Shown: positions 8,283 to 17,407 of the stretch, piece by piece | Layout: the number at the start of each line of letters is the position of its first letter | How positions within the stretch are numbered: position 1 is the first letter of the stretch | Origin: Candidatus Woesearchaeota archaeon CG10_big_fil_rev_8_21_14_0_10_45_16 | GTDB lineage: Archaea > Nanobdellota > Nanobdellia > Woesearchaeales > GW2011-AR9 | Direction of reading: 5' to 3' | Length of the DNA: 64,000 bases | Assembly (NCBI GenBank): GCA_002762785.1 | Contig: PCXY01000005.1 | Location: 124,001 to 188,000, forward strand | Position numbers and translations under genes: made by a program | The notes under the pieces: model-generated | Seen by the model: only the letters and a program-made list of their open reading frames with translations | Database searches by the model: none | What the model was told of the DNA's origin: nothing

Positions 8283-11219
8283 GTGGAAAGAGTGGAAGAA
8301 GAGAAGAAAGAGAATCTTGAGGAAACGGCAGAAAAGCCAGTCATGAAAAGTGACGAAGAAGTCATCGATTTTTCTACGTTCAAAAACCTCTTCAAGAAGA
8401 AAAAGAAAGCTGCAAAGCATGAAGAGCAGCCTATCCAACCACTACCTCACGAAAAAGAAAAGATTATAGAAGCTCCTTCTGATGATTCAGAGACTATTTC
8501 TTTATCAGCACTAAAAGAAAAGAGCAAGAGTTTCTTCAAGAAAGAGAATAGAAGAAAAGGATCACATCAAAGCGCAGGAGATCACGAGGGACCATCATTT
8601 AATTTCGACAGTGTTAAAGGTTTCGCCAGGAAAAACCAGAAGTGGCTTATCCCAGTAGCGTTGATATTTCTCGCCATGCTGGTATCGTTCCATTTCAGGA
8701 TGATGCCCTCAGATCTGCCGATAACTGAAGACTGGGCTCAGAGTACAGTATATAACTATTATCAAAACAATATGCAGAGCCAAGTCAACCAGCAATACCC
8801 AAACTTGCCGCAGCAGAATCGAGACGCTTTAGTCAACACGGAATTTCAGAAATTCCTCACGGATAACGCGGATTCCGTGCAGCAGCAGATCGACCAAGTC
8901 TCACAAGAGTTCAAAGGGCAGTTCCAAGACGAGAACGGAGACACTTATCTGTTGGCCATCGACCCATACTTGTGGTATAGCGAGATGCGAAATGTCATCA
9001 ACTACGGCCATCTGGGAGACAAGATCATCGACGGCGAATCGTATTTCTCGCTGCGTGATGGCAGATTAGACAAAAAAGCAAGTTTCCAGCTTCACCCCTA
9101 TATAGCAGCATACTTCTACAAGTTCATGTCTGTCTTTGACAGAGACATCTCACTGATGCGGGCATTATTCCTGCTGCCGGCAGTCCTTATCGCTCTGGCT
9201 CTGATCCCGATCTTCTTTATCGGACGACGCCTAGCCGGAAATGTTGGCGGTTTCTTTGCGGCCATATTGCTGGCAATCAATGGACCGCTGTTGGGAAGGA
9301 CACCGGCCGGTTTCGCAGATACAGACCCATATAACATCTTGTTCCCGTTATTGATCATCTGGCTGTTCATCGAAGCGTTCTATGCAAGAGATCTAAAGAA
9401 AAAGATCGCATATTTAGCTGGTTCCGGTCTTTTTGTCGGCGCTTTTGCCGTCACCTGGAGCGGCTGGACTTACGTTGAACTGATTATCGCCGGAATCTTC
9501 GGAGCATGGCTGCTGATTAGAGTTGCGATCGATTATTACAAAGAAAGAAATGAAAAAAAATGGTGGAAGAAAGTTGCGACCGATCTTAAAGCGCCATTCT
9601 TCACTTTCATCGGCTTCCTGGTCTCTTCTGGCATATTCGCAGCGCTCTTCGGCCGTTTCACACAGTTTTATGGTGCGTTGAGCAGGACCATCAGTTTCAC
9701 CAATATTAAAGAGGTCGGTATCAAAACTATCTGGCCCAACGTCCTGACGACTGTAGCAGAATTTAACACGACATCGTTCTCAAACATCGTCGACCAGATG
9801 GGCGGGAAACCTCTGTTCACGCTGGCCGTCCTCGGCGCGTTATTGTTATTAGTCAAAAGAGTCGGCGAAGAGAAAAGAAATTACTTTGATTTCATCATGC
9901 TAGCCGTCTGGTTTACAGCAACAGCATACGCTTTCACCAAAGGAACACGTTTCGCTATCCTCATGGCTCCGCCGTTCGCTTTAGCCATCGGCGCTTTCTC
10001 CGGAAGGATCTATTATAAAGGCTCGCTGATGGTCAAAGAGAACATCAATCTTGACCGAAGGATCGCTAAAGGGCTGGCCATCCTCCTAATCTGTTTATTT
10101 TTGATCACACCGTTCGCCAGTGCCAAACAGGTTGCTATCACCGAAGTGCCAAGCATGAACGATGCTTGGTATACTGCCTTGACTAAGATACGAGACGATA
10201 CACCTGACTCCATCATCACCAGCTGGTGGGATTTCGGCCATTGGTTCGTCGCCATCGGCCAGAGAAGAGTTACCTTTGACGGCGGAGATCAGGGAGAAAG
10301 GATCCACTGGGTCGGCCGCACTTTATTATCAGATAATGAAGCGGAATCTGTCGGTATCCTGCGCATGCTCAACTGTGTCCAGGAAACGGCACCTCATAAG
10401 TTGGACGAGTACACCCACGACAGCCTGAAGTCTATCCAGATGTTATACCAGGTATTTCCGATTTCGTCACGATCACAGGCACTACAAAAATATCAGGAAC
10501 TGGGATTGACCAAAGAACAAGCCGAGGTGATGATCGAATATACTCACTGCCAAGACTTGTTGCCTAACTATTACATCACCTCAGACGACATGGTTGGTAA
10601 AGCTGGTGTCTGGGGGCACTTTGGCAGTTGGGACTTTGAAAAATCAACAATGTTCCAGACTACCAAGAAGATGAGCCGGGAAGACGCTGTGAAATATCTT
10701 ATGGAAAAGTTCGGGATGACTGAAGAACAGGCCCATAAGACGCATGGGGAGATTCAGGCAGCGTCTGGCGATCAGTGGATCGCTCCCTGGCCAGGGTATT
10801 TGACCAGCCCAAGAGCCTGTGAGAAGCTTTCCGAGAACGAGATCAGCTGCCAAGCCCAGAGCAACGGTGGTATCATCCCTTTAAAGATCAACATAGATAC
10901 TATGACTGTGACTGTGGAAGGTAATGATGAAGTTACGGTAAATTCCCTGGTCTATCCAACACCATCTGGTGTCCAGGTCAAAGAATTTGAAGGGGAAAAA
11001 GTCGGCGCATCAGTGGTCCTTATTCCTAATGGAGAAAGATATAATTTCCTTCTGGCCGATCCATTACAGGCTAAGAGCATGTTCACAAAATTGTTCTTCC
11101 TCAACGGCGAGGGGTCGAAATGCTTCCAGAAGTTCGATGAGCGGAACCTGGTTACCGGAGGGGCGATCATGACCTGGAAAGTCGATTATAGCTGTTCTCA
11201 GGGGAATATTGTTCAATAG
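8283..11219 (+). CDS. aglB: Archaeal oligosaccharyltransferase AglB/STT3
   Basis: Transfers lipid-linked glycan to Asn of secreted proteins. The first 115 residues are Lys/Glu-rich, cytoplasmic and probably disordered. A helix follows near 120-140, then the first extracellular loop with a Gln-rich segment and the first acidic motif (AIDPYLW). Next comes the second acidic motif ADTDPYN, about twelve more helices, and a C-terminal globular domain beginning just before WWDFGHW (about residue 648). The sequence around that motif resembles DPANN STT3 proteins. The start is GTG, with TTTATAAATA at 8251-8260, so the message is probably leaderless. A pyrimidine-rich tract after the stop may terminate transcription. 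Confidence 0.95.
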   Translation: MERVEEEKKENLEETAEKPVMKSDEEVIDFSTFKNLFKKKKKAAKHEEQPIQPLPHEKEKIIEAPSDDSETISLSALKEKSKSFFKKENRRKGSHQSAGDHEGPSFNFDSVKGFARKNQKWLIPVALIFLAMLVSFHFRMMPSDLPITEDWAQSTVYNYYQNNMQSQVNQQYPNLPQQNRDALVNTEFQKFLTDNADSVQQQIDQVSQEFKGQFQDENGDTYLLAIDPYLWYSEMRNVINYGHLGDKIIDGESYFSLRDGRLDKKASFQLHPYIAAYFYKFMSVFDRDISLMRALFLLPAVLIALALIPIFFIGRRLAGNVGGFFAAILLAINGPLLGRTPAGFADTDPYNILFPLLIIWLFIEAFYARDLKKKIAYLAGSGLFVGAFAVTWSGWTYVELIIAGIFGAWLLIRVAIDYYKERNEKKWWKKVATDLKAPFFTFIGFLVSSGIFAALFGRFTQFYGALSRTISFTNIKEVGIKTIWPNVLTTVAEFNTTSFSNIVDQMGGKPLFTLAVLGALLLLVKRVGEEKRNYFDFIMLAVWFTATAYAFTKGTRFAILMAPPFALAIGAFSGRIYYKGSLMVKENINLDRRIAKGLAILLICLFLITPFASAKQVAITEVPSMNDAWYTALTKIRDDTPDSIITSWWDFGHWFVAIGQRRVTFDGGDQGERIHWVGRTLLSDNEAESVGILRMLNCVQETAPHKLDEYTHDSLKSIQMLYQVFPISSRSQALQKYQELGLTKEQAEVMIEYTHCQDLLPNYYITSDDMVGKAGVWGHFGSWDFEKSTMFQTTKKMSREDAVKYLMEKFGMTEEQAHKTHGEIQAASGDQWIAPWPGYLTSPRACEKLSENEISCQAQSNGGIIPLKINIDTMTVTVEGNDEVTVNSLVYPTPSGVQVKEFEGEKVGASVVLIPNGERYNFLLADPLQAKSMFTKLFFLNGEGSKCFQKFDERNLVTGGAIMTWKVDYSCSQGNIVQ

Positions 11220-11250
11220 ACATACTTGCTTTTCTCTTCTTTTTCATAAT

Positions 11251-11260
11251 GTTTATATAC
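11251..11260 (+). promoter_or_regulatory. TATA box overlapping the rejected upstream start of GT2
   Basis: GTTTATATAC overlaps the first codons of the ORF-track model and lies about 33 bases before ATG 11288, which is therefore preferred. Confidence 0.7.
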
Positions 11261-11287
11261 CTACCAGACGGGTTTGAGGCTATTACA

Positions 11288-11941
11288 ATGGACCAGACTT
11301 ATGTGATAGTTCCTGCTTACAATGAAGCGGCTCGGATCAAAGATGTTATCGGTGAGATCAGGAAGTACTGCAAGAATATCATTGTCGTTGATGATGGATC
11401 AAAAGATGACACAGTTAAAGTAGCATCTAGGGAGAACGTCACAGTTCTTAGACATGAGATCAATATGGGCAAAGGAGCAGCTCTGAAGACTGGCTGTGAT
11501 TATGCCTGTAGTAAAGATGCTGGATATATCATCACTATCGACGCTGACGGCCAGCACCAGCCGAAAGAGATCCCAACTTTCATGAAAGCTTTAGAGAAAG
11601 CAGATATCGTCTTCAGCTATCGTATGATTAACAGGAAAATGCCGTTCGTACTGCGGTTCGGCAACAGGTTCATCAACCAGACCCTTAATTACCTTTACGG
11701 TATCAAGATCAAAGACAGCCAGAGCGGCTACCGCGGCTTCACCGCTGATGCTTATAAAAAGATCCGTTGGAATGCCACAGACTACTACATGGAAACAGAG
11801 ATGATAATCAAGACCAGGAGAAGAAGGTTGAGATATGCCCAACTGCCGATCCAGACTATCTACGGAGACAAGTACAAAGGAACGACCGTGCTTGATGGGG
11901 TTGGGATCGTAGCTAAGATGATAGGAGGGAAACTGTTCTGA
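11288..11941 (+). CDS. Family 2 glycosyltransferase (DPM1-like, soluble)
   Basis: GT-A enzyme of 217 residues with VPAYNEA near the N-terminus, DDGSKDDT, the IDADGQHQP metal motif and SGYRGF, the pattern of polyprenyl-phosphate hexose synthases. No membrane helices. The ORF track starts at 11249, but that ATG lies inside the sequence GTTTATATAC, a TATA box; the ATG at 11288 is about 33 bases downstream and starts directly at the beta-strand of the GT domain. One-base overlap (TGATG) with the DUF2304 gene, a partnership common for this subfamily. Confidence 0.92.
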   Translation: MDQTYVIVPAYNEAARIKDVIGEIRKYCKNIIVVDDGSKDDTVKVASRENVTVLRHEINMGKGAALKTGCDYACSKDAGYIITIDADGQHQPKEIPTFMKALEKADIVFSYRMINRKMPFVLRFGNRFINQTLNYLYGIKIKDSQSGYRGFTADAYKKIRWNATDYYMETEMIIKTRRRRLRYAQLPIQTIYGDKYKGTTVLDGVGIVAKMIGGKLF

Positions 11942-12303
11942 TGAGCACGACATTTTGGATACAATTTTTAGGCGTAATATTTGGAATAGCCATGATGTAC
12001 TTCACTTTCGTCAAATACAAAAGGAAAGAGTTAAAGTCGCACGAACTGATGATGTGGTTCCTCGGCTGGATCCTCCTCATGTTGGTAGCTATCATACCCT
12101 CCTCATTAGATTTGATCATCGCGCCGCTCCATTTCTACCGGCGCCTGGACTTCTTCGTGGTCTTCGGCTTTTTTATCCTGCTAGGCATGGGATTCTACAA
12201 CTACAGCGTCACCAAGAAGATGGAACGAAAACTGGAAGTTCTGGTCAGAAGAAGAGCCATTGAAGAGAACCCGCAGGTCGAACAGAAACACGAGAAACGA
12301 TGA
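11941..12303 (+). CDS. DUF2304 small membrane protein
   Basis: A 120-residue protein with three hydrophobic segments (about residues 5-22, 38-58 and 68-88) and a charged C-terminal tail. Length, topology and position immediately after a DPM-like GT2 match the DUF2304 family, which accompanies glycosyltransferases in bacteria and archaea. It probably anchors or assists the GT2 at the membrane; this is inferred from context because no enzymatic motif is visible. Overlaps the next gene by ATGA. Confidence 0.85.
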   Translation: MSTTFWIQFLGVIFGIAMMYFTFVKYKRKELKSHELMMWFLGWILLMLVAIIPSSLDLIIAPLHFYRRLDFFVVFGFFILLGMGFYNYSVTKKMERKLEVLVRRRAIEENPQVEQKHEKR

Positions 12304-13427
12304 AGATTCTTTTTATCTGTGAAAATTATATCCCCCATTACGGTGGGGCGGAAGTTGTCTTCAAGAATCTGGCTGAAGGTTTTGTAAAGCGAGGCCACAC
12401 GGTTTCTCTGATCACTCATCAGCTCCAGGATACAAAGAGAAGAGAAAAGCTCAACGGCGTTGATGTCTATCGCATTCCCTCTTTTCATTCAAGGTATGTC
12501 TTTTCGTTCTCAGCCATCCTGAAAAGTATAATGCTAGCGCGAAATGCCGACGTTATCCAGACGACTACATTTAATGGTGCTTTCCCGGCGTGGTTAGCGT
12601 CTAAGATCACCGGAAAACCAGTAATTCTGACGGTCCATGAGGTATGGGTCGGGAAATGGCAGGCGGTGACTGGTTTCTCAAAATGGAAAAGCTGGCTTCA
12701 TGATTCTCTCGAGAGATTGATCTATCTGCTGCCTTTCGACCATTACGCCTGTGTTTCTGAAGCGACCAGGAAAGATCTGATGAAGCTAAAGATACCAGCC
12801 AGAAAAGTCAGCCGGATCTACAACGGCTTTGATTACGATTTCTGGAACCAGCAGCGTTTCAAGGCCGAAAAAGCAGCATCGATACGGAAAAAACTGAATC
12901 TTAATGACGACTATGTCTTCTTCTCCTGGGGTCGGCCGGGACCATCCAAAGGTTTTGAATATGCGGTAAAAGCCATGCCCCTGATCATGAAAGAAAAGCC
13001 GGATGCGGTCTTACTTTTGATGCTTGGTTCCATTGACAAGTATCAAGAGGGGTTCCAGAGATTACGGAAACTTATCAAAGAGCTTAAGCTTAGTGATAGA
13101 GTGAAGATCATCCCGTCAGTTCCCTATGAGCAGTTGGGAGACCATATCAAGATGGCTGACTGCGTGATAGTCCCTTCAGTTGCCGAAGGGTTTGGGTACA
13201 CTACCCTAGAGGCGAATGCCATGGGTAAACCAGTTATCATCAGTGATGCCGGTTCACTGCCGGAAGTGGTCTCCGGGAAGCATCTCATCTTCAGGAAGAA
13301 GGATAGTGGCGATCTAGCTCTAAAAGCTCTGAAGATGATGCAGAAAAGGTACAATGATACACCAAAGAAAAGATTCACCTGGGAGGAATCGATTTCAAGT
13401 TACTTGCAGGTGTACAAGAGGCTTTGA
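12300..13427 (+). CDS. Family 4 glycosyltransferase
   Basis: Retaining GT-B enzyme of 375 residues. The N-terminal Rossmann half contains the glycine-rich 'YGGAEVVFKNLAEGF' acceptor-side loop; the C-terminal donor-binding half has 'WGRPGPSKGFEYAVKA' and the E-x7-E signature in 'EGFGYTTLEANAMGKPVI'. Translationally coupled to DUF2304 and the GT2, so it likely extends the same lipid-linked glycan. The sugar is unknown. Converges with the kinase-fusion gene four bases after its stop. Confidence 0.93.
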   Translation: MKILFICENYIPHYGGAEVVFKNLAEGFVKRGHTVSLITHQLQDTKRREKLNGVDVYRIPSFHSRYVFSFSAILKSIMLARNADVIQTTTFNGAFPAWLASKITGKPVILTVHEVWVGKWQAVTGFSKWKSWLHDSLERLIYLLPFDHYACVSEATRKDLMKLKIPARKVSRIYNGFDYDFWNQQRFKAEKAASIRKKLNLNDDYVFFSWGRPGPSKGFEYAVKAMPLIMKEKPDAVLLLMLGSIDKYQEGFQRLRKLIKELKLSDRVKIIPSVPYEQLGDHIKMADCVIVPSVAEGFGYTTLEANAMGKPVIISDAGSLPEVVSGKHLIFRKKDSGDLALKALKMMQKRYNDTPKKRFTWEESISSYLQVYKRL

Positions 13428-13431
13428 ATCG

Positions 13432-14742
13432 TCAGTACCAATTATGCAAGATAAACCTCCACAGCTCTGTCGCTGCGTTCTCTAAATCTTTCTTCTGATT
13501 TTCCGTCTTTATCGCTATCGGCTTAAGATACTTGTTCAGCTCTTTGAACAGGACCATCTGCCGCTGTAACCCTGCAGGAGATTCTTTAGGACGTCTTTTC
13601 ATAAGGATCTCCACGTCATTATAGAGATAAAATGTAATGCTTGGCTTGGGAAAAAGATGCAGCAGGAAACTCCTGAACCATAAAGGAACATTGTCCATCA
13701 GGAAGATGTCGGAACAATATCGGTCGGTGATCACAAAATGATGTCTTTTCCGTTTAGGCAGGATCAAAAAGAAATACCGCAACAGCAAATCCATAGTAAA
13801 GACCGGAGCAGCAACCGTGTAGAGAATTTTTCTCGCTACAGATGTTTTTTTCTTTTTTCGGGAGAAGTCTTTTTTCTTTTCCAGCGATTTGTATCTATTA
13901 CCGAGCTTGCGGAACGGCAGCAGCTGTTTCCTGCCCCTTCCGGTATAAGCGATGGACACTTTCCTGTCCTGCAACCGAAGAAAAGAGGCCAGTCCGGCTG
14001 CTAAAGTAGATTTCCCAGCTCCGTCCGGACCGATTATGCTTATCAACGGGTATGACCAGCCGATCTTTTTCCAGGACAGCCAACGGAAGAAGAGGCGCGA
14101 GAAGATGAAAGTTCGTTTGGGCGATCTAAAGATAAATGAAGCAATGATACTTAACTTATACAAGATAATCTTTTTGAGATTTCCAGATATTACGAAAGAG
14201 AAAATCTTATTAGCGACAGATCTTGAAAAGTTTTGCTGAAGACATTTTTTAAGATAATCTTTATTGATAGAAGGGAGCAATGCGGCGAGTGTCTCCAGAT
14301 ATTCTGGTTTGAAACGGCGTTTGCCCAGGATAGAATGCAGCAAGAGCATCACGAACATGTCGTCAGATGAAAGGGTGTAGAAGAAAGATCTCTTTATTCT
14401 TCTCTGGAAGATAAACGTGTCCGAAAGATAGCAGATGTCGTTCCAATGGATGCCGCCGACCTGGACATCGAAGCTGATTATTTCACGATCATCGATCCTA
14501 AAGTAAGAAACATGTTTGCGAGAGAACTGCGGCGTCTTTCGCTTTGTAAATCCAGCAGTTTCCATGACCTGATGGAATAAAAGATAATCCTTAGAATGGA
14601 CAGACAGATCGATGCTCCTTTCTGAATGCTTAGCTGGATCTCTCTGTTCTAATAAAAAATCATAATTTCTAAGAACTACATAACGGATGCCTTTCTCGTT
14701 TAAAGCCAGGAAAACGTCTTTCAACAGCTGCAGCCGGTCCAT
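13432..14742 (-). CDS. Nucleotidyltransferase-like domain fused to thymidylate kinase-like P-loop kinase (copy 1)
   Basis: Two-domain protein of 436 residues. The N-terminal half resembles nucleotidyltransferase-fold proteins ('GIRYVVLRNYD', then 'SIDLSVHSKDY' with an acidic pair where metal ligands are expected). The C-terminal half is a P-loop kinase: GPDGAGKST (Walker A), a TDRYCSD motif like the DRY/DR loop of thymidylate kinases and a basic lid region. The family recurs in polysaccharide clusters; the substrate is unknown. ORF-track start is TTG at 14751; the ATG at 14742 is 27 bases from a CTTTAAAAACC box and is preferred. A paralogue lies at 16085. Confidence 0.8.
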   Translation of the reverse strand: MDRLQLLKDVFLALNEKGIRYVVLRNYDFLLEQRDPAKHSERSIDLSVHSKDYLLFHQVMETAGFTKRKTPQFSRKHVSYFRIDDREIISFDVQVGGIHWNDICYLSDTFIFQRRIKRSFFYTLSSDDMFVMLLLHSILGKRRFKPEYLETLAALLPSINKDYLKKCLQQNFSRSVANKIFSFVISGNLKKIILYKLSIIASFIFRSPKRTFIFSRLFFRWLSWKKIGWSYPLISIIGPDGAGKSTLAAGLASFLRLQDRKVSIAYTGRGRKQLLPFRKLGNRYKSLEKKKDFSRKKKKTSVARKILYTVAAPVFTMDLLLRYFFLILPKRKRHHFVITDRYCSDIFLMDNVPLWFRSFLLHLFPKPSITFYLYNDVEILMKRRPKESPAGLQRQMVLFKELNKYLKPIAIKTENQKKDLENAATELWRFILHNWY

Positions 14743-14849
14743 CTTCCACAACCCCGAACCATGGTTTTTAAAGGTAATGAAAACGAGGCTCTTTTTAGCT
14801 GCAAAATTTAGCTGTAAAAAGAAAGATTACAGACCTTTATACCACAACC

Positions 14850-14859
14850 ATTATAAAAC
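14850..14859 (+). promoter_or_regulatory. TATA-like box for GT4/kinase-fusion operon
   Basis: ATTATAAAAC about 26 bases before ATG 14880; a second A/T element (TTTTTAAAA) follows but is too close to the start codon. Confidence 0.6.
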
Positions 14860-14879
14860 GACTTTTTAAAAGCAAACTG

Positions 14880-16088
14880 ATGGATATCCTGTTCGTTTCA
14901 GAGTATTATCCACCTGTAGTGATGGGCGGCGGCGAGATCAATCTGCAGATATTAGCCCAGTCGTTAGACCGAAGGGGCCACAACGTCAGTGTGCTTACTT
15001 CTTGCTCAGATCCTTTACCAAGAGAAGGTCATGATAACAGGGTTAAGATCATAAGATCGCTGGCAACCGGAAAAGATCCTTCTTCTGCTTTGAGCAACCT
15101 TAAACGATATCTTTTTCTGGCCAGGAACATCAAAAAACAAGTGCTGAGGTTAAAAAACAAACCAGAAGTCATCCACCTCATCGGCGCCGCTGTCTGTTCT
15201 GCCGGAAAACTCAGCAGTATGAATATTCCTTTGATCGCTACCATCGAAAGTTATCCAACACTATGTCCTAAAGGCGACCGGATGTATCACGGAAAATCAG
15301 AATGCCGGGTCAGATGTTCGTTCCGCAAGTTTGTTCCCTGCCAGGCTAGATCATCCGAGATCGGCAAGATGGAGAATAGTTGGTATTTCCGCTACAATCC
15401 GTTATTTCTTGGTTTCGTCTATCACCATTACCGCAAGATGAGCAGGTCACTGAAGTATTGTAAGTTGATCTCCATCAGCAGATATGTGCAAGCGTTGCTG
15501 CAGAAAGAAGGCCATTGTAGTTCTGTCGTCCCAAACAGTATCGACACACCACGTTTTAAGAACGATCCTTCACCTAAGGTGGAAGGGAAAACGAGGATCA
15601 TCTATCTCGGATCATTAACACGGTTCAAAGGACCGCAGGTGCTTCTTGACGCAGTACAAGGAATAGATTGCCGCACAGATCTTTATGGGAATGGTCCGTT
15701 ACAGGCAGAATTAGAAAGGGTCATCACAGAGAAGAGACTGGATGCCCAGGTCCATAAGCCGGTTCCATACGAGAAAGTACCAGCTCTTTACCAGGAAGCT
15801 GATATCGTCGTCTTCCCCTCGATCTGGCCGGAACCGTTCGGCCGCATCGCCATCGAAGCCATTGCTGCCGGCAGACCGGTGATCGGTTCGGCCGTCGGCG
15901 GCATCAGGGAGAGTATTCCCGAAGGAAGAGGCTTTTTGGTAACGCCGGGAGATGCTGGTGAACTGCGTTCTGCCATCCTGGATGTTATCAACAGGATCAA
16001 AGAAGATAGAGTTGCCAGAGTCGCACCATTGCCAGAATATGAACCAGATAAAGTTGCGGAACTGGTAGAGAAGGTGTATGCGTCATGA
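14880..16088 (+). CDS. Family 4 glycosyltransferase, Cys-rich insert
   Basis: GT-B enzyme of 402 residues with the GGGEINLQ loop at the N-terminus and an E-x7-E signature in 'PEPFGRIAIEAIAAGRPVI'. Between the halves (about residues 128-160) is a cluster of cysteines (CPKGD, SECRVRCS, PCQ) that could bind zinc, as in a known GT4 subgroup. A TATA box at 14850 sits 28 bases upstream, so the ATG is probably the 5' end of the message. Coupled by ATGA to the second kinase fusion. Donor and acceptor unknown. Confidence 0.92.
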   Translation: MDILFVSEYYPPVVMGGGEINLQILAQSLDRRGHNVSVLTSCSDPLPREGHDNRVKIIRSLATGKDPSSALSNLKRYLFLARNIKKQVLRLKNKPEVIHLIGAAVCSAGKLSSMNIPLIATIESYPTLCPKGDRMYHGKSECRVRCSFRKFVPCQARSSEIGKMENSWYFRYNPLFLGFVYHHYRKMSRSLKYCKLISISRYVQALLQKEGHCSSVVPNSIDTPRFKNDPSPKVEGKTRIIYLGSLTRFKGPQVLLDAVQGIDCRTDLYGNGPLQAELERVITEKRLDAQVHKPVPYEKVPALYQEADIVVFPSIWPEPFGRIAIEAIAAGRPVIGSAVGGIRESIPEGRGFLVTPGDAGELRSAILDVINRIKEDRVARVAPLPEYEPDKVAELVEKVYAS

Positions 16089-17407
16089 GATCCGGACTGT
16101 TCAGCGGCATGGCAGCAAACCAAAGAAAAATCATCAAGCTGTTTGAGGATAAAAAGATCAATTTTGTCCTCTTCAAATCTGAGCATAACCTGAGAGGCAG
16201 CAATAAGAACCTGGATGTTCTGCTTTCCAGCAAAGATTACAGGTCGGCGTCAATTCTCCTGAAACAGCAAGGATTTGCGCTCTATCTTCCTGAAAAGATC
16301 GAAAAGTACAAGAGGATGTTCGTCAATTTTGAAAAAGGCATAGTCACAGCTATCCATCTGCATCGTGAGGTAGCATGGCATGGATTGAGAGCGCTTGATA
16401 AAAAGAACATATTAAGACGGGCCAAAGATCATCTGCCATCGCCGGAAGACTCCCTGCTGATCCATGCGGCTCACGGACTGTTTGAAAACTTTCAGTTTAC
16501 TGCTGAACAGAAGAAACTGCTGGAATCGTATTCAAAAAAGTGCAAAGATTGGATATATGTGCGGAAACAAGCCCATCGTTATGGTTGGGGGAGATTGTTC
16601 CTTAAAATTGTGAAGAAAAGAAAGGTTGAGAGAAGAGACATCTTCTTCACCTATCTAAGCAGGGTCATCTACGACCCGCTAGGAGTACTTTATTTCAAAT
16701 TAAAAGTGATCAAAAAGATTATTCGAGCGCTTTCTTTACGACGGCAGGGACATCTCATCGCGCTGATAGGTGTAAATGGCGCCGGGAAAAGTACAGTCAA
16801 AAAAAATCTCCTGGAAGAATATGCACCATTGACAGCCATGGTAAGCGGACAGCAGGGATTCTATTATGGATGGAAACAATCAGGCGTCTCAAAGATCATG
16901 GCAAAAACTGTCAATGTCTTTAGCAGAAAGAAGAAAGATCAGAATCTTTTCCAAAAAGTAAGCGACGAGAAAGTGAAGAGATTTGATACGTTCCAAGAAC
17001 TTCTCTTTATCTACAATTACGGCAGCTATCTCTGGCGCTATCTTATCGGCATCTATCCGCAGCTGCGGAAAGGCAAACTGGTCGTCACGGATAGGTACTA
17101 TTATGACCTTTACGGCCAGTATCCGTATTCGAAAAACAGCTGGATATTGCCGCTGCTGCCGTTTCCGAAACCGGATGCGGTGTTCCTGCTTGATGCGGAT
17201 ATCGCTACTATCACCAGACGTGATAAAGAGGGGTACGATCAGAGGGTCTTGCAGCCAGTGGAAAAATTGGAAGGGCAGAGAAGACGATACCATCGTCTTG
17301 CAGAAAGACGCGGTTTTACAGCTATCGATAACAGTAAAGACCTGCAGAAGAACATCGACATCATTATAAAGAAGACTTGGGGGGCGTATCTGAACAAGAA
17401 AAGATGA
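16085..17407 (+). CDS. Nucleotidyltransferase-like domain fused to thymidylate kinase-like P-loop kinase (copy 2)
   Basis: Paralogue of the gene at 13432-14742, with the same order. The N-terminal nucleotidyltransferase-like domain contains 'FVLFKSEHN' and 'NLDVLLSSKDY'; a helical linker follows; the C-terminal kinase has GVNGAGKST (Walker A), VTDRYYYDLY and the 'LLDADIATITRR' nucleotide-binding strand. Length (440 residues) matches the first copy, but the two differ considerably, suggesting an old duplication or separate substrates. It sits between two glycosyltransferase-type genes with ATGA overlaps on both sides, so a role in activating or phosphorylating a glycan or lipid carrier is plausible. 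Not demonstrated by sequence. Confidence 0.8.
   Translation: MRSGLFSGMAANQRKIIKLFEDKKINFVLFKSEHNLRGSNKNLDVLLSSKDYRSASILLKQQGFALYLPEKIEKYKRMFVNFEKGIVTAIHLHREVAWHGLRALDKKNILRRAKDHLPSPEDSLLIHAAHGLFENFQFTAEQKKLLESYSKKCKDWIYVRKQAHRYGWGRLFLKIVKKRKVERRDIFFTYLSRVIYDPLGVLYFKLKVIKKIIRALSLRRQGHLIALIGVNGAGKSTVKKNLLEEYAPLTAMVSGQQGFYYGWKQSGVSKIMAKTVNVFSRKKKDQNLFQKVSDEKVKRFDTFQELLFIYNYGSYLWRYLIGIYPQLRKGKLVVTDRYYYDLYGQYPYSKNSWILPLLPFPKPDAVFLLDADIATITRRDKEGYDQRVLQPVEKLEGQRRRYHRLAERRGFTAIDNSKDLQKNIDIIIKKTWGAYLNKKR

Noticed and set aside
11249-11287. ORF-track start of the GT2 gene at 11249
   Set aside because: The 13 extra codons coincide with a TATA box and add no part of the GT-A fold; ATG 11288 fits both promoter spacing and the family N-terminus.
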